Shown here piece after piece: positions 28,101 to 36,300 of a stretch of DNA of 64,000 bases. Each line of letters starts with the position of its first letter. The stretch's first letter is position 1. The stretch comes from Gillisella vitis (GTDB taxonomy: Bacteria > Pseudomonadota > Alphaproteobacteria > Rhizobiales > Rhizobiaceae), in NCBI RefSeq assembly GCF_001541345.2, contig NZ_LMVL02000006.1:62001-126000 (forward strand), in the 5' to 3' direction. The position numbers were made by a program, and so were the translations under genes. The notes beneath the pieces were generated by a model. The model saw nothing but the letters and a program-made list of their open reading frames with translations. It was not told the DNA's origin and did not search any database.

Positions 28101-29606
28101 GGCAAAATCACGACGGCCATGACGCAGAGTGTGGGCAACATCCGCAAGCGTCGGGGCGGCTGTATGATCTGAGCCTGCGGTAAGGTGTGCTGCGAGGGCC
28201 TCGCTGCTGGCTGCAAGCTGCTCCTCGGTTCGTGCCGACAAAAGCAACAGTTCCGGGCCGCTGCCTGCCTTTGATGCCGGGCTGGGTGGGGCCTCTTCCA
28301 GCACAACATGGGCATTGGTCCCGCCAATGCCGAAGGAACTTACGCCTGCGCGGCGCGTGCCGATCTGGTTGTCCCAATCGCGCAGACGTTGATTGACGAA
28401 GAAGGGGCTGGCTGCGAAATCAATTTGCGGATTCGCATTCTCGTAGTGGAGGCTTGCCGGAATCCGCCGGTTTTTCAGGGCCAACACCGCCTTGATGAAG
28501 CCTGCAATACCGGCGGCGGTGTCGAGATGGCCGATATTGGTTTTGACGGAGCCGAGCGCGCAGAAGCCCTGACGCTGCGTATCGCGACGAAACGCCTTGG
28601 TCAGTGCTGCAACCTCTATCGGGTCGCCGAGTTTGGTGCCCGTTCCATGGGCCTCGATATAGCCAATGGTGTCAGCGCGCACGCCTGCCATGGCCTGCGC
28701 ATCGGCGATCACCGCCGCCTGACTATCGACCTGTGGCGCGGTGAAGCTTGCCTTCAACGCACCGTCATTGTTGATCGCAGAGCCAAGGATGACGGCGTCT
28801 ATCGTATCGCCATCGGCAAGCGCATCTTCCAGCCGTTTCAGAACCACGATGCCCACCCCGCTGCCGGGGACCGTGCCGCTTGAGGCCGCATCAAAAGCGC
28901 GGCAATGGCCATCAGGAGACAGGATTCCGCCCTCGCGAGCGCGGTAGCCGGAGGATTGCGACAGTGCAATGCCGCCCGCCAGCGCCATGTCGCAATCGCC
29001 GGATAGCAGGCTTTGCGCGGCCATGTGGACGGCAACGAGCGAGGAGGAGCAGGCGGTTTGCACGGTGATGGCCGGGCCTCGCAGGTTCAGCTTGAAGGCT
29101 GTACGGGTGGCCAGAAAGTCCTTGTCATTGCCGACGAACAGCTCATAGGGGCTGACGGTCTCGCGGATGCGGCTATTGTCATGCAGGTTGAAGACATAGG
29201 TGTTGATGCCAGCGGCAGCGAAAACGCCAATCGGTCCCTTGTGACGATCACCCACATAACCGGCGGCTTCCAACGACTGCCAGGCGCATTCGAGGAAGAC
29301 ACGCTGCTGCGGATCGAGAATTTCAGCCTCGGCAGGGCTATAGCCGAAAAACCCCGCATCGAAGCGATCCGCACCCGGCAGCGGTGTGCTGGCGGCGACA
29401 AAATCCGGGAATGCCGCCATTTCCGCAGAGATGCCGCGTTGCTTCAAAACCTCCGGCGAGAGGCGCTCGATGGATTCCACACCATCTACAAGGTTTTGCC
29501 AGAAGCGTTCGACATCCGGTGCTCCGGGAAAGCGGCCAGCCATGCCGATCACGGCAATATGATGCCTGTTGTCATCAGAGAGAGGGGCGGCGGACAGGTC
29601 ATTCAT
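25194..29606 (-). CDS. Type I PKS module, KS-AT-KR*-ACP
   Basis: The 1470-residue protein adds one malonyl unit. The ketosynthase has Cys in 'TACSSSLVAVH' (~186), His in 'EAHGTGTKLGDP' and 'KTNIGHLDTAAG'. The acyltransferase has 'GHSIGEYVAAC' (~626) and HAFHS (~722), the malonyl-type motif. The ketoreductase-like region (~1110-1330) keeps 'SSLSTLVGG' and 'AYAATHH' around Tyr ~1255, but the Asn of the usual YxxxN is His and the nucleotide-binding segment reads 'VVIGDIVDGVGKTWVDAL', lacking the usual GGxGxxG. It is probably inactive, so a beta-keto group would remain. The ACP serine is in 'FYELGGHSLLAIR' (~1394), followed by an acidic tail that may be a docking element. The ATG at 29606 follows AAGGAA. 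Confidence 0.92.
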   Translation of the reverse strand: MNDLSAAPLSDDNRHHIAVIGMAGRFPGAPDVERFWQNLVDGVESIERLSPEVLKQRGISAEMAAFPDFVAASTPLPGADRFDAGFFGYSPAEAEILDPQQRVFLECAWQSLEAAGYVGDRHKGPIGVFAAAGINTYVFNLHDNSRIRETVSPYELFVGNDKDFLATRTAFKLNLRGPAITVQTACSSSLVAVHMAAQSLLSGDCDMALAGGIALSQSSGYRAREGGILSPDGHCRAFDAASSGTVPGSGVGIVVLKRLEDALADGDTIDAVILGSAINNDGALKASFTAPQVDSQAAVIADAQAMAGVRADTIGYIEAHGTGTKLGDPIEVAALTKAFRRDTQRQGFCALGSVKTNIGHLDTAAGIAGFIKAVLALKNRRIPASLHYENANPQIDFAASPFFVNQRLRDWDNQIGTRRAGVSSFGIGGTNAHVVLEEAPPSPASKAGSGPELLLLSARTEEQLAASSEALAAHLTAGSDHTAAPTLADVAHTLRHGRRDFAKRRFVIARDAKEAVNNLRNLSQIGTAAGEIAQAVFLFPGQGSPYTAMGKALYADLPAFRTPFDACASELDRLMGINFKACLFSNADDLASTAFAQPALFAVEYALAQALMSNGVKPVALHGHSIGEYVAACLGGVFDHETALQLVVARGRLMQAQAPGAMLAVMHADEPISPWLDGVITLAAANAPGVSVVSGPVEAIASLQVRLKDKGIAARLLKTSHAFHSPMMTNAAAQFRDVVAGVRLSAPQIPVISNVTGTWMTAQDATDPDYWARHLLQPVRFEDGTRTLQSLAAPVFIEIGPGRALGTLSAAAGVDASRIVATLAEGKDESGQVLSAVGQFWQLNGVLDSAEVAGRRRVRLPTYPFQSERYWVDADSEPATPKRTAAKVEGPGLYRTNWRRAQLSHSPNRLKGRVLVFDDGQLGSILASELERSGAEPYRAMIGTGFSEPDFRCFSLRPTMSEDYASLFDSLDERGASPDHIVFGWPLTPNAQEAPETAAQALLALVRELAKNDRAVTLTLLTRSAADVTGLEDLDIPQALTAGTLQVIAQEYPSLHCRHIDIDAARPVDIARRIRDALSGKDDVLALRGAHRWLPETERFDVPQGGPDFKRNGVYVVIGDIVDGVGKTWVDALSGLGAAVALLQDSTAPAFEHPARLKRQLDCGDAAALKGALDDVLAELGRIDGIFLSLPQSNHQSAALIGELADAHWAYNIASKLRPVHALSEAVAKRKIGFCCVQSSLSTLVGGLGLGAYAATHHAIDRIVAEENKNGTTPWFAIGYPLIEANPGTTLQATGRANAFAISTEAAWDLTRCLIENGATGQTMLSGGAIPPVASDIDAQEPAANDGGRGRPALSVAYRKPGNDTEARIIGIFEEILGLSPIGADDGFYELGGHSLLAIRAVAKLREAFPVDIAMRELLFDNPTAAAIAQSILERMTQKTDLSALADLLNEVDTLSDADVSRLLAGGNAQ

Positions 29607-29630
29607 AACAAGGTTCCTTGATCTGTTCTC

Positions 29631-29680
29631 TTGGGGCGCTCAAAAATTGGGGTCACTCAAGAATTGGGGTCGCTCAGGAA
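29631..29680. repeat. Three-copy 16-17-bp tandem repeat at a gene junction
   Basis: Units begin at 29631, 29647 and 29664, each starting TTGGGG and containing CTCA; the last two differ at two positions, and the first is one base shorter. On the coding (minus) strand each copy offers a TGA, and the outermost one is the stop codon of the small gene at 29674. It lies in the only untranslated gap (67 bases) inside this operon segment. Confidence 0.6.
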
Positions 29681-30234
29681 TGAAACGGGCAACCTTTGCC
29701 CTTGGGGTCGATGAGGCCGAGCCGGCCGCGCTCAAAGCGGCGCAGCGTATCGACGGCATTGCGGTCCTCGAAGCGCAGGCTTCCGCTATCCACGAAGCGC
29801 GAGCAGACGCCCGCATGGCTCTCGGCGAGATATTTATAGGCCGCAATAAACTTGGAATGGGCGCTGACGAGCTCATTCGGCAGCGTTTCAAAAATCGGGC
29901 GGAGATCCCGCCAGATGCTGATGAGGACGGCATGATCCCACGACATCAGGCCGCTAAAATCGTCCGATTCCACATGCGGCTGGGTCATGGAGGCGCGCAC
30001 CGTCGCCTCATAGACGTCTTTCGGAAAACTCGTGGCGAGTTCCATGGACGCAGCCGAGGAGACAAGCAGCGTCGAGGCGGTATTAAGCTCCTGCTCGGCA
30101 GACGTGAGCTGACCGCGCTCCACCAGCAGCTGGAACCGGCGCAGCGAAACAATGAGCCCCTGAACGTTCAAAAAGAATGCCCAGTGAAACTCCCGCCAGA
30201 TCGCATAGGGAGAGGGAGGGCTGAGAGCGATCAT
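29674..30234 (-). CDS. SfmD/TyrH-type heme hydroxylase, C-terminal half (split gene)
   Basis: The 186-residue protein has the heme-attachment pattern reported for the saframycin tyrosine-derivative hydroxylase SfmD, H-xn-H-xxx-C with n about 38. Here His101 ('GLMSWDHAVLI'), exactly 38 residues, His140 and Cys144 ('ESHAGVCSRF'). From memory of SfmD, other blocks also align: a helix 'FHWAFFLNVQGLIV', 'VYEATVRASMTQPHV' and 'SGSLRFED'. SfmD-type enzymes are about 370 residues; this is only the C-terminal half, including the heme ligands. The ATG overlaps the stop of the upstream 192-residue gene as ATGA, and the two sum to 378 residues. A role in 3-hydroxylating tyrosine to DOPA for the catechol end group fits the rest of the cluster. 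The family call is from motif and remembered similarity, not a database search. Confidence 0.6.
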   Translation of the reverse strand: MIALSPPSPYAIWREFHWAFFLNVQGLIVSLRRFQLLVERGQLTSAEQELNTASTLLVSSAASMELATSFPKDVYEATVRASMTQPHVESDDFSGLMSWDHAVLISIWRDLRPIFETLPNELVSAHSKFIAAYKYLAESHAGVCSRFVDSGSLRFEDRNAVDTLRRFERGRLGLIDPKGKGCPFHS

Positions 30235-30809
30235 CGAAGCGGCTCCAGACCGAAGGTCCGGGCGAGCAAATGTGCGTGGCTTTCAAAGCCTTCCATCTGG
30301 TGGCGGACGTGGACGACGGGAAGGTCCGGGCTGCGGGCAAAGAGCTGCGTGACGGCGCGCACCGTCTGAATGAGGCTCCGCACCATGGCGACGGCGGGTT
30401 CTTCCGCAGACTGACGGTTGACGCGGAAATAGCGATCATAGTCCGTTGCCTGAAAGGGCGTGAGCGGCAGCCCCGTGGTTTCGATTTCCGGCCTTTCGCC
30501 TGCCGCCTTGCCCAGCTCAGTCAGCAGCGCGTCCAACTGTGCGGTGATCTGCGGATGGTCAAGCTTCATCGCCTCAAGCAGACCGGAAAGCACGTCATGC
30601 ATACGGCGTTTCTCGATCTCGCTGAGCGGGGTTTCAGCGGGCAGTCCGTCAGGAAGCGGAAGGTCGAGCCAGCCATCATCGGCTGGTGCCTCCATTGGAC
30701 CAGATGCCTTGACCTCTTTCAGGGTGATCTGGCCGCGAACCGGGCTTTCGACAGGACGGCTCTCCTCGCGCGCGGCATCCGGGTCGAGGGCGCGTTGATA
30801 CTGGCTCAA
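30231..30809 (-). CDS. Probable N-terminal half of the split SfmD/TyrH-type hydroxylase
   Basis: The 192-residue product has a disordered, acidic/Pro-rich first 60 residues and then helices ('IEKRRMHDVLSGLLEAMKLD', 'ITAQLDALLTELGKAA', 'AMVRSLIQTVRAVTQLF'). On its own it matches nothing I can name. Its position directly upstream of the heme-ligand half, the four-base overlap, the combined length and a vague match of 'DYDRYFRVNRQSAEEPAVAM' to the SfmD N-half suggest it is the missing N-terminal part as a separate polypeptide. The start is TTG at 30809: AAGGAGGTG, which overlaps the MbtH stop, lies 6 bases upstream and no better ATG exists. The alternative is an unrelated small helper protein. 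Confidence 0.5.
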   Translation of the reverse strand: MSQYQRALDPDAAREESRPVESPVRGQITLKEVKASGPMEAPADDGWLDLPLPDGLPAETPLSEIEKRRMHDVLSGLLEAMKLDHPQITAQLDALLTELGKAAGERPEIETTGLPLTPFQATDYDRYFRVNRQSAEEPAVAMVRSLIQTVRAVTQLFARSPDLPVVHVRHQMEGFESHAHLLARTFGLEPLR

Positions 30810-30821
30810 GGCGGCACCTCC

Positions 30822-31049
30822 TTATTGGTTGACGGACATGTCGCCGTCCATCTGGCGACGAAGTGAAAGCGGGCGCATATCGGTCCAAACCGCAGCAATG
30901 TGGTCTAGGCAGGCTTGTTTCGACCCCTCGAAGCCGCCATCGCGCCAGCCAAGGGGGATGGTCTTGTAGGTCGGCCAGATCGAGTATCGCTCCTCGTCGC
31001 TGATGACGACGCGGTGTGGAAAATCAATGGTTTGGTCCTGGTTGCTCAT
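30822..31049 (-). CDS. MbtH-like NRPS chaperone
   Basis: The 75-residue protein shows all hallmarks of MbtH proteins: 'ERYSIWPTYKTIPLGWRDGG', 'GSKQACLDHIAAVW' and 'WTDMRPLSLRRQM'. Such proteins bind adenylation domains and are often needed for their folding and activity. The ATG at 31049 overlaps the aminotransferase stop as ATGA (31046-31049); a longer open frame upstream has no support. Which of the five adenylation domains depends on it cannot be told from sequence. Confidence 0.95.
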   Translation of the reverse strand: MSNQDQTIDFPHRVVISDEERYSIWPTYKTIPLGWRDGGFEGSKQACLDHIAAVWTDMRPLSLRRQMDGDMSVNQ

Positions 31050-32446
31050 GGTGTTGTTCCATCGGATAGGGGGATGAGGCCGAAACCTGCAAGCGATTGC
31101 AGGCCGTTCAGGAAGGCATCGTGGATGGCTGTGATGTCGCCATCCGAATGGGCGGTGGAAAGGAAGCCGCCCTTGTCGCCGCTGCGCAGGTGAATGCCAG
31201 CGGTGAGGAGTTCGAGCGACAGCAATCCCAGTGCAAGCGGCGGAATGCGGCTGCGGTTGACCGCAATCGAGAAGAAGGAGCCGAACTGCGTGAAGACAAC
31301 GGGAAGCCGCGCTGCCGCAAGCGATGTATTGAGGCGCTCGACAAGGCTGCGCGTGCGTGCGTTGAGGCCATCCTGCAAAGACCGGCCCTGCTGGAGCATG
31401 TACGTCGCGGCTGCGCGCGCTGCCGCAAGTGCCAGAGGATGACGGCAATAGGTTCCGGCAAAAAAGGTCGGCTGGGCTGGGGGAACAGATTCATCCCCGA
31501 AAGACCAGGGGCCGCCGTCGATATGGTTCATCAAACGGTTGCTGCCCGCAATCAGCGCCAGCGGCAAGCCGCCACCGGCAATCTTGCCATAGGTCGCCAG
31601 ATCCGCCTCAACTTCGAAATGGTCCTGCGCGCCGCCGGGTGCCACGCGAAAACCGCTGATCATTTCGTCGAAGATGAGGACAGCACCTGTTCGCTGCGTC
31701 ACGTCGCGCAGCGCGTGCAGAAAGGCACGGGGCTGGACGTCGATATTGCGGCTTTGCACCGGCTCAACCAGCACGGCGGCAAAGGTTTCGCCATCCCGCT
31801 CCAGAATTTCCAGTGCACGCGGATCGTTATAGGGGAGCAAAACGACATCCTCGGCCGTCGCGGGCGAAATGCCGGGAAAGGCGGGCACGGTCCGGGCATC
31901 ATCGGGACCAGCAATGCGGTTCAGAACCTGATCCGAATGGCCGTGATAAGACCCCTCGAACATCGCAATCTTCCGCCGCCCGGTGGCCGCCCGCGCCAGC
32001 CGCAGGGCGGTCATCACGGCTTCGGTCCCGGTATTGGTAAAGGTTACTCTTTCCTTGCCCGTCAGCTTGCAAAAGAGTGCAGCAGTCTCGCCTGCCAGAT
32101 CAGATTGCGGCCCAAGCGCAAATCCCTTGGCAAGCTGTGCCTCAATCGCGTCGCGGATAAAGGGCGGATTGTGGCCAAAGAGGTTGATGCCCATCCCCAT
32201 CAGCACATCGATATAGCGATTGCCGTCTATATCGTGCAGTACTGTTCCCTCCGCCCGGTCTACCACAATCGGGTAGAGCGCCTCCTTGGCCATCAGCGAG
32301 AAGGGAACGCCGATTGCTGATTTATCAGCGAGGACGTGCCGATTTTGCGCACTTGCGGCCTTGGACTTTTCTGTCTTCCTGTTGAACGCGGCTATGATGG
32401 CGGCTGCCGCTTGGGCGGGCGTTGGGTTGCTCGTCAACGCATTCAT
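31046..32446 (-). CDS. Stand-alone class III (glutamate-1-semialdehyde-type) aminotransferase
   Basis: The 466-residue PLP enzyme resembles the aminotransferase domains embedded in hybrid PKS-NRPS such as mycosubtilin and iturin synthases, here as a separate protein. Motifs: 'DIDGNRYIDVLMGMGINLFG', 'FTNTGTEAVMTALRLARAAT', 'EGSYHGHSDQ', the aspartate in 'AVLIFDEMISGFRV', and the PLP lysine in 'YGKIAGGGLPLALIAGS' (~289). Two roles are possible: amination of a beta-keto chain left by the defective KR domains, or of the aldehyde made by the terminal reductase. It overlaps the methyltransferase stop by four bases (32443-32446) and the MbtH start by four. Confidence 0.9.
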   Translation of the reverse strand: MNALTSNPTPAQAAAAIIAAFNRKTEKSKAASAQNRHVLADKSAIGVPFSLMAKEALYPIVVDRAEGTVLHDIDGNRYIDVLMGMGINLFGHNPPFIRDAIEAQLAKGFALGPQSDLAGETAALFCKLTGKERVTFTNTGTEAVMTALRLARAATGRRKIAMFEGSYHGHSDQVLNRIAGPDDARTVPAFPGISPATAEDVVLLPYNDPRALEILERDGETFAAVLVEPVQSRNIDVQPRAFLHALRDVTQRTGAVLIFDEMISGFRVAPGGAQDHFEVEADLATYGKIAGGGLPLALIAGSNRLMNHIDGGPWSFGDESVPPAQPTFFAGTYCRHPLALAAARAAATYMLQQGRSLQDGLNARTRSLVERLNTSLAAARLPVVFTQFGSFFSIAVNRSRIPPLALGLLSLELLTAGIHLRSGDKGGFLSTAHSDGDITAIHDAFLNGLQSLAGFGLIPLSDGTTP

Positions 32447-33321
32447 AGGGCGGTCTCCTTTGCAGTCTCAGCCTGCATTTCGGCCGAGGGCGCTTTCCGG
32501 CAGAAGAAATAGGCGGCATGGCTGTCATCGACCGGCCCGCCTTGCGTGCTGCGCAGTTCGGTGGAAAAGCCGCTTTCATGCAGGGCGCGTGACATGGCGT
32601 TGAGATCGTGACCCCAGATTCGGTTGACGACCGAATGATGCTCCCACCGGGTCCGCAAGCGGCTGAAGCGGGAGAGGAGCGCTAGGCGGATACGCCTGAA
32701 CCGCGCCAATCGGACGAACAGCCGATCCAGCACGGAAACGGGATGCGCATCGGGACGGCGGTAAATCTCCACGGTGAAGGCACCCCGGTTTGCTGCCGGG
32801 TCATATTGCGGGGTAATCAACCACGCGAAGTCGGTGTTGATCTCGCCCTCCGTTGGATGGCCGCGCCAGTAGCGCGACATCTGGGCCGGATGGTTGACGT
32901 CGAAGACGAAGATGCCGCCCGGCGTCAATGCGCGGCTGACGCTCGAAAACACGGCGGCCAGATCATCGACGCTTTGCATGTGATTGAGCGAGGCGCTGGT
33001 GCAGAGCACGGCGTCAAAGGGGGTGTCAAAGGTGAAATTGCAGGCATCGCCCTCCGTGAAGGTCACCGACGGGGCGTTTTCGCGGGCATGGCGGAGCATG
33101 TCGGCGGAGCCGTCGAGGCCAGTCACGTTAAAACCGCGCTCAGCGAGAGCCGCCGCGAGCTGGCCGGTGCCGCAGCACAGATCCAGAATAGCACCACCAG
33201 TTGGCACATGGGGCAGCACCACACGCTCAATCGGACCGATCTTGTATGCGCCGTAGCGGGGGCCAAGTGTGCGGTTGTAAAGCCACGCCCAGTGATCGTA
33301 TTTGCTTGCTTGTTCAAGCAT
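32443..33321 (-). CDS. SAM-dependent methyltransferase
   Basis: The 292-residue protein has the class I SAM-binding motif 'ILDLCCGTGQLAAALAERGF' followed by 'VTGLDGSADMLRHARENAP' and 'GGIFVFDVNHP'. The context (C-A-T-R with aromatic-type code, aminotransferase) suggests N-methylation of the amine that closes to the dimethyl-quinolinium end group in the fabrubactin/anachelin family, but regiochemistry is inferred only. The ATG at 33321 overlaps the NRPS stop by eight bases (ATGCTTGA); ATG at 33333 is an alternative and would add four residues. Confidence 0.85.
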   Translation of the reverse strand: MLEQASKYDHWAWLYNRTLGPRYGAYKIGPIERVVLPHVPTGGAILDLCCGTGQLAAALAERGFNVTGLDGSADMLRHARENAPSVTFTEGDACNFTFDTPFDAVLCTSASLNHMQSVDDLAAVFSSVSRALTPGGIFVFDVNHPAQMSRYWRGHPTEGEINTDFAWLITPQYDPAANRGAFTVEIYRRPDAHPVSVLDRLFVRLARFRRIRLALLSRFSRLRTRWEHHSVVNRIWGHDLNAMSRALHESGFSTELRSTQGGPVDDSHAAYFFCRKAPSAEMQAETAKETAL

Positions 33322-36300
33322 ATCTCTGCTCATTTTCTTTGGAAGGGTTGAGCGCGCCATTGACAATGAAAGCGCGCAGATAGGAGCGAAAAAGGCGAAG
33401 ATCGAGCGCGGGCTCGACAATCGATACAGCCGCCAGCGCGCGATGTGTTTCACTGCGCTCAACGGTGCGGATTGCGCCCTGCGATGAACTGGCAGGTCGT
33501 TGTTCGAAAAGGCCCATCAGCGGGTAAAGCGGATGATCGGTCTCTTCCCGCGCAATGCGATCAAGTTCGGCACGCCATTCCAGCCGGGGAATGCGTCGCA
33601 GATGGAGCCCTTCGGCGGCTGCCGCCTCAAACAGCAGCGCAGACGAGACCGGAGAGGAATGGACCAGATGGAAGGTTTGACTGAGCGATGACGGCCTGTC
33701 CGCAAGGGCGATGATCGCGTGCGCAACGGTATCGACCGGAAGCATTTCCAGCGGGGTGTCACCCTCCGGCGCAAGGCCTGAGCGCAGATAGCCCTGCATG
33801 AGCCTGCACAGGATGTCGGCTTTGTTAAAGGTGCCGGTGCGGCTGTCGCCCGAAATCGCGCCGGGGCGGTAGATCGTCACCGGAAGACCGCGCTCTTTGG
33901 CGGCCTCCACAAGATGCTCCGCAACCCATTTGGTCTGGTTGTATCCGCCAGAAGGCAAGGGAAAGTCCCGGATCGTAGCACTTTCGGCAATGGCCTCGCC
34001 AGCGCCTCGCCGTGTCAGGGCGCTGAGCGAGGAGATAAGATGCAGGGGCCGTCCCCGGCCTGCCGCCGCCAGCCGGATCGCCTCGACCGTGCCGCCAACA
34101 TTGGGAGCGCGGAGGCGTTCATAAGGATGCAGGTGATGAACCTCCGCACCATTGTGGATGATGGCGTCTACGCTTTCGACAAGTGCAGTGTACGTAGCAT
34201 CAGAAAGCCCGAACCTCTGTTGTGAGAGATCGCCCGGCAGAGCTCTGATACGTTCCGCAAATTCATCCCGCCACAGACCGTAGGATTGAAGCGATTGGCG
34301 CAGGCGATCCGCCCCAGTCACGCCCCGGACGAGGCACGAGACTGTGCGAGACGTGTCCTTGAGCAATTCGCTGAGCAGATACGCGCCCAGAAAGCCTGTC
34401 GCTCCGGTGAGAAACACATGGCTCAAAGGATGAGTAGACACAATCCGCGCCGGAATGCGGAGGGCCGCATCAAGCTCGGTATCGGCCCGGCACATCTCCT
34501 CTTCCGTCATGAGGCTCTGGTTTCGGTTGCTCACTCTTGCCGCCAGTGCTTCGACCGTCGGGGCCTCGAAGAGATCGATAATGGCGATGTCGAGGCCGAA
34601 GGCCGATTTGGCAAGCGCCGATAGCCGCGTGGCCAGCAGCGAGTGACCGCCGATTGCGAAGAAATCATCCGTGGCAGAAACATGCGAGCATCCGAGGATT
34701 TGCGCAAAAATCGCAGCAATTGCTTTTTCCGTCTCTCCTTCCGGCGGACGACCCACCTGTTGCGACAGATCTGGAAGCGGAAGTGCTCTGGTGTCGATCT
34801 TTCCATTGACGGTGAGTGGCAAGCGATCAAGCCAGACAAAGGCATCCGGCACAAGGTAGCGGGGCAGATGTGCGGCGAGGAACGTCTTCATGTCCAGCGC
34901 GGTGATGGTGGTTGCATCCTTGGCGACGCCGTAGGCAATGACGCGCTTTTCACCATCAATCTCGTGGATTGCCACTGCCGCAGCCACTATGGTGGGATGC
35001 GCCAGCACCATGGCTTCGATTTCACCCGGCTCAATGCGATAGCCACGGATTTTCACCTGATCGTCGAGGCGGCCAAGCACCCGGATGCGGCCATCCGCAA
35101 GCTGGCAGGCACGGTCGCCTGTTCGATAGAGCACGCCGCCTGTTGGCGAAAATGGATCGGGCACGAAGCGCTCGGCTGTCAGGGCCGGGCGACCGTGATA
35201 GCCCCGGGCAATGCCAAGCCCGCCAATATGGAGTTCACCCGGTTGACCGACCGGAACCGGCTCTAGGTTAGCGTCGAGCACATAGAGTTGCTTGTTGGCA
35301 GCGGGTAGCAAGGTCGCATCATTAGGATGACCGTTGCCGCAAGGCACCATGCTTGCATTGACGGTCGTTTCCGTCGGGCCATAGGCGTTGATGAACAGCC
35401 GCCCCGTTCCCCAACGTTCGATCAATTCGGGCGTTGGCGCTTCGCCGCCGGTCAGCACCATGCGCAGTGCTGGATAGTCGTCAACTGGCAGCGCAATGAG
35501 CGCGGAGGGCGTCATTGTCACATGCGTCACGGCTTGCGTTTTCATGTGTTCGGCAAGCGCTGGTCCGGGCAGAAGCTCGCTGGCGGGCAGCAGTAGCAGC
35601 GACGCGCCCGCGCCGAGCGCCATGACGAGTTCGGGAATCGAGGCATCAAACGAAAAGGAGAAGAACTGGAGCATACAATCGCCCGGCTTCACCCCACTGA
35701 CTCTGATTTTGTGTTGCGTGAGGTTGACGAGGCCCCTGTGCTCGACGAGCACGCCTTTTGGCCGCCCGGTCGATCCTGAGGTGTAGATGATATAGGCAAG
35801 GTGATCGGGCCTGTTGACGAGATCAGGATTGCCCGTCGCCGCATCCCGTGGCCAATCTGTATCGAGATCAATGCGGGTTACCGTCTCCGGCAAAGTTCGG
35901 CGGCTCTCGGTGAGAACCAAACGGGCTTGCGAATCTGAGAGCATCATCGCGAGGCGTTCCGGCGGGTAGGCCGGATCAAGCGGCAGATAGGCAGCACCAG
36001 ACTTGAGCACGCCGAGCCATGCGGCAATCATATCGAAGCCACGCTCAAGCGCGATGGCAACAATGGTCTCTGGACCCGCACCCAGACCGCGCAGATGGTG
36101 TGCGATCTGGTTGGCGCGTCGGTTCAGTTCGTCATAGGTCAGTGTGTGTCGCTCGCCATCAATGATATGAACAAGCGCGATTGCGTCTGGTGTGCGGGCC
36201 GCATGAGCCTCGAAGACCGTGTGGAAAAAGGCTTTCTCATCAAAAGATGTTGCCGTTGCATTCCAGCTGACGATCTGGCGCTGACGCTCCTCGGCTTCCA

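Noticed and set aside
30231..30234. Frameshift as explanation for the split heme hydroxylase
   Set aside because: The junction is an ATGA overlap of the same kind as at five other junctions in this operon, so deliberate coupling is more likely than a sequencing error, though it should be tested.
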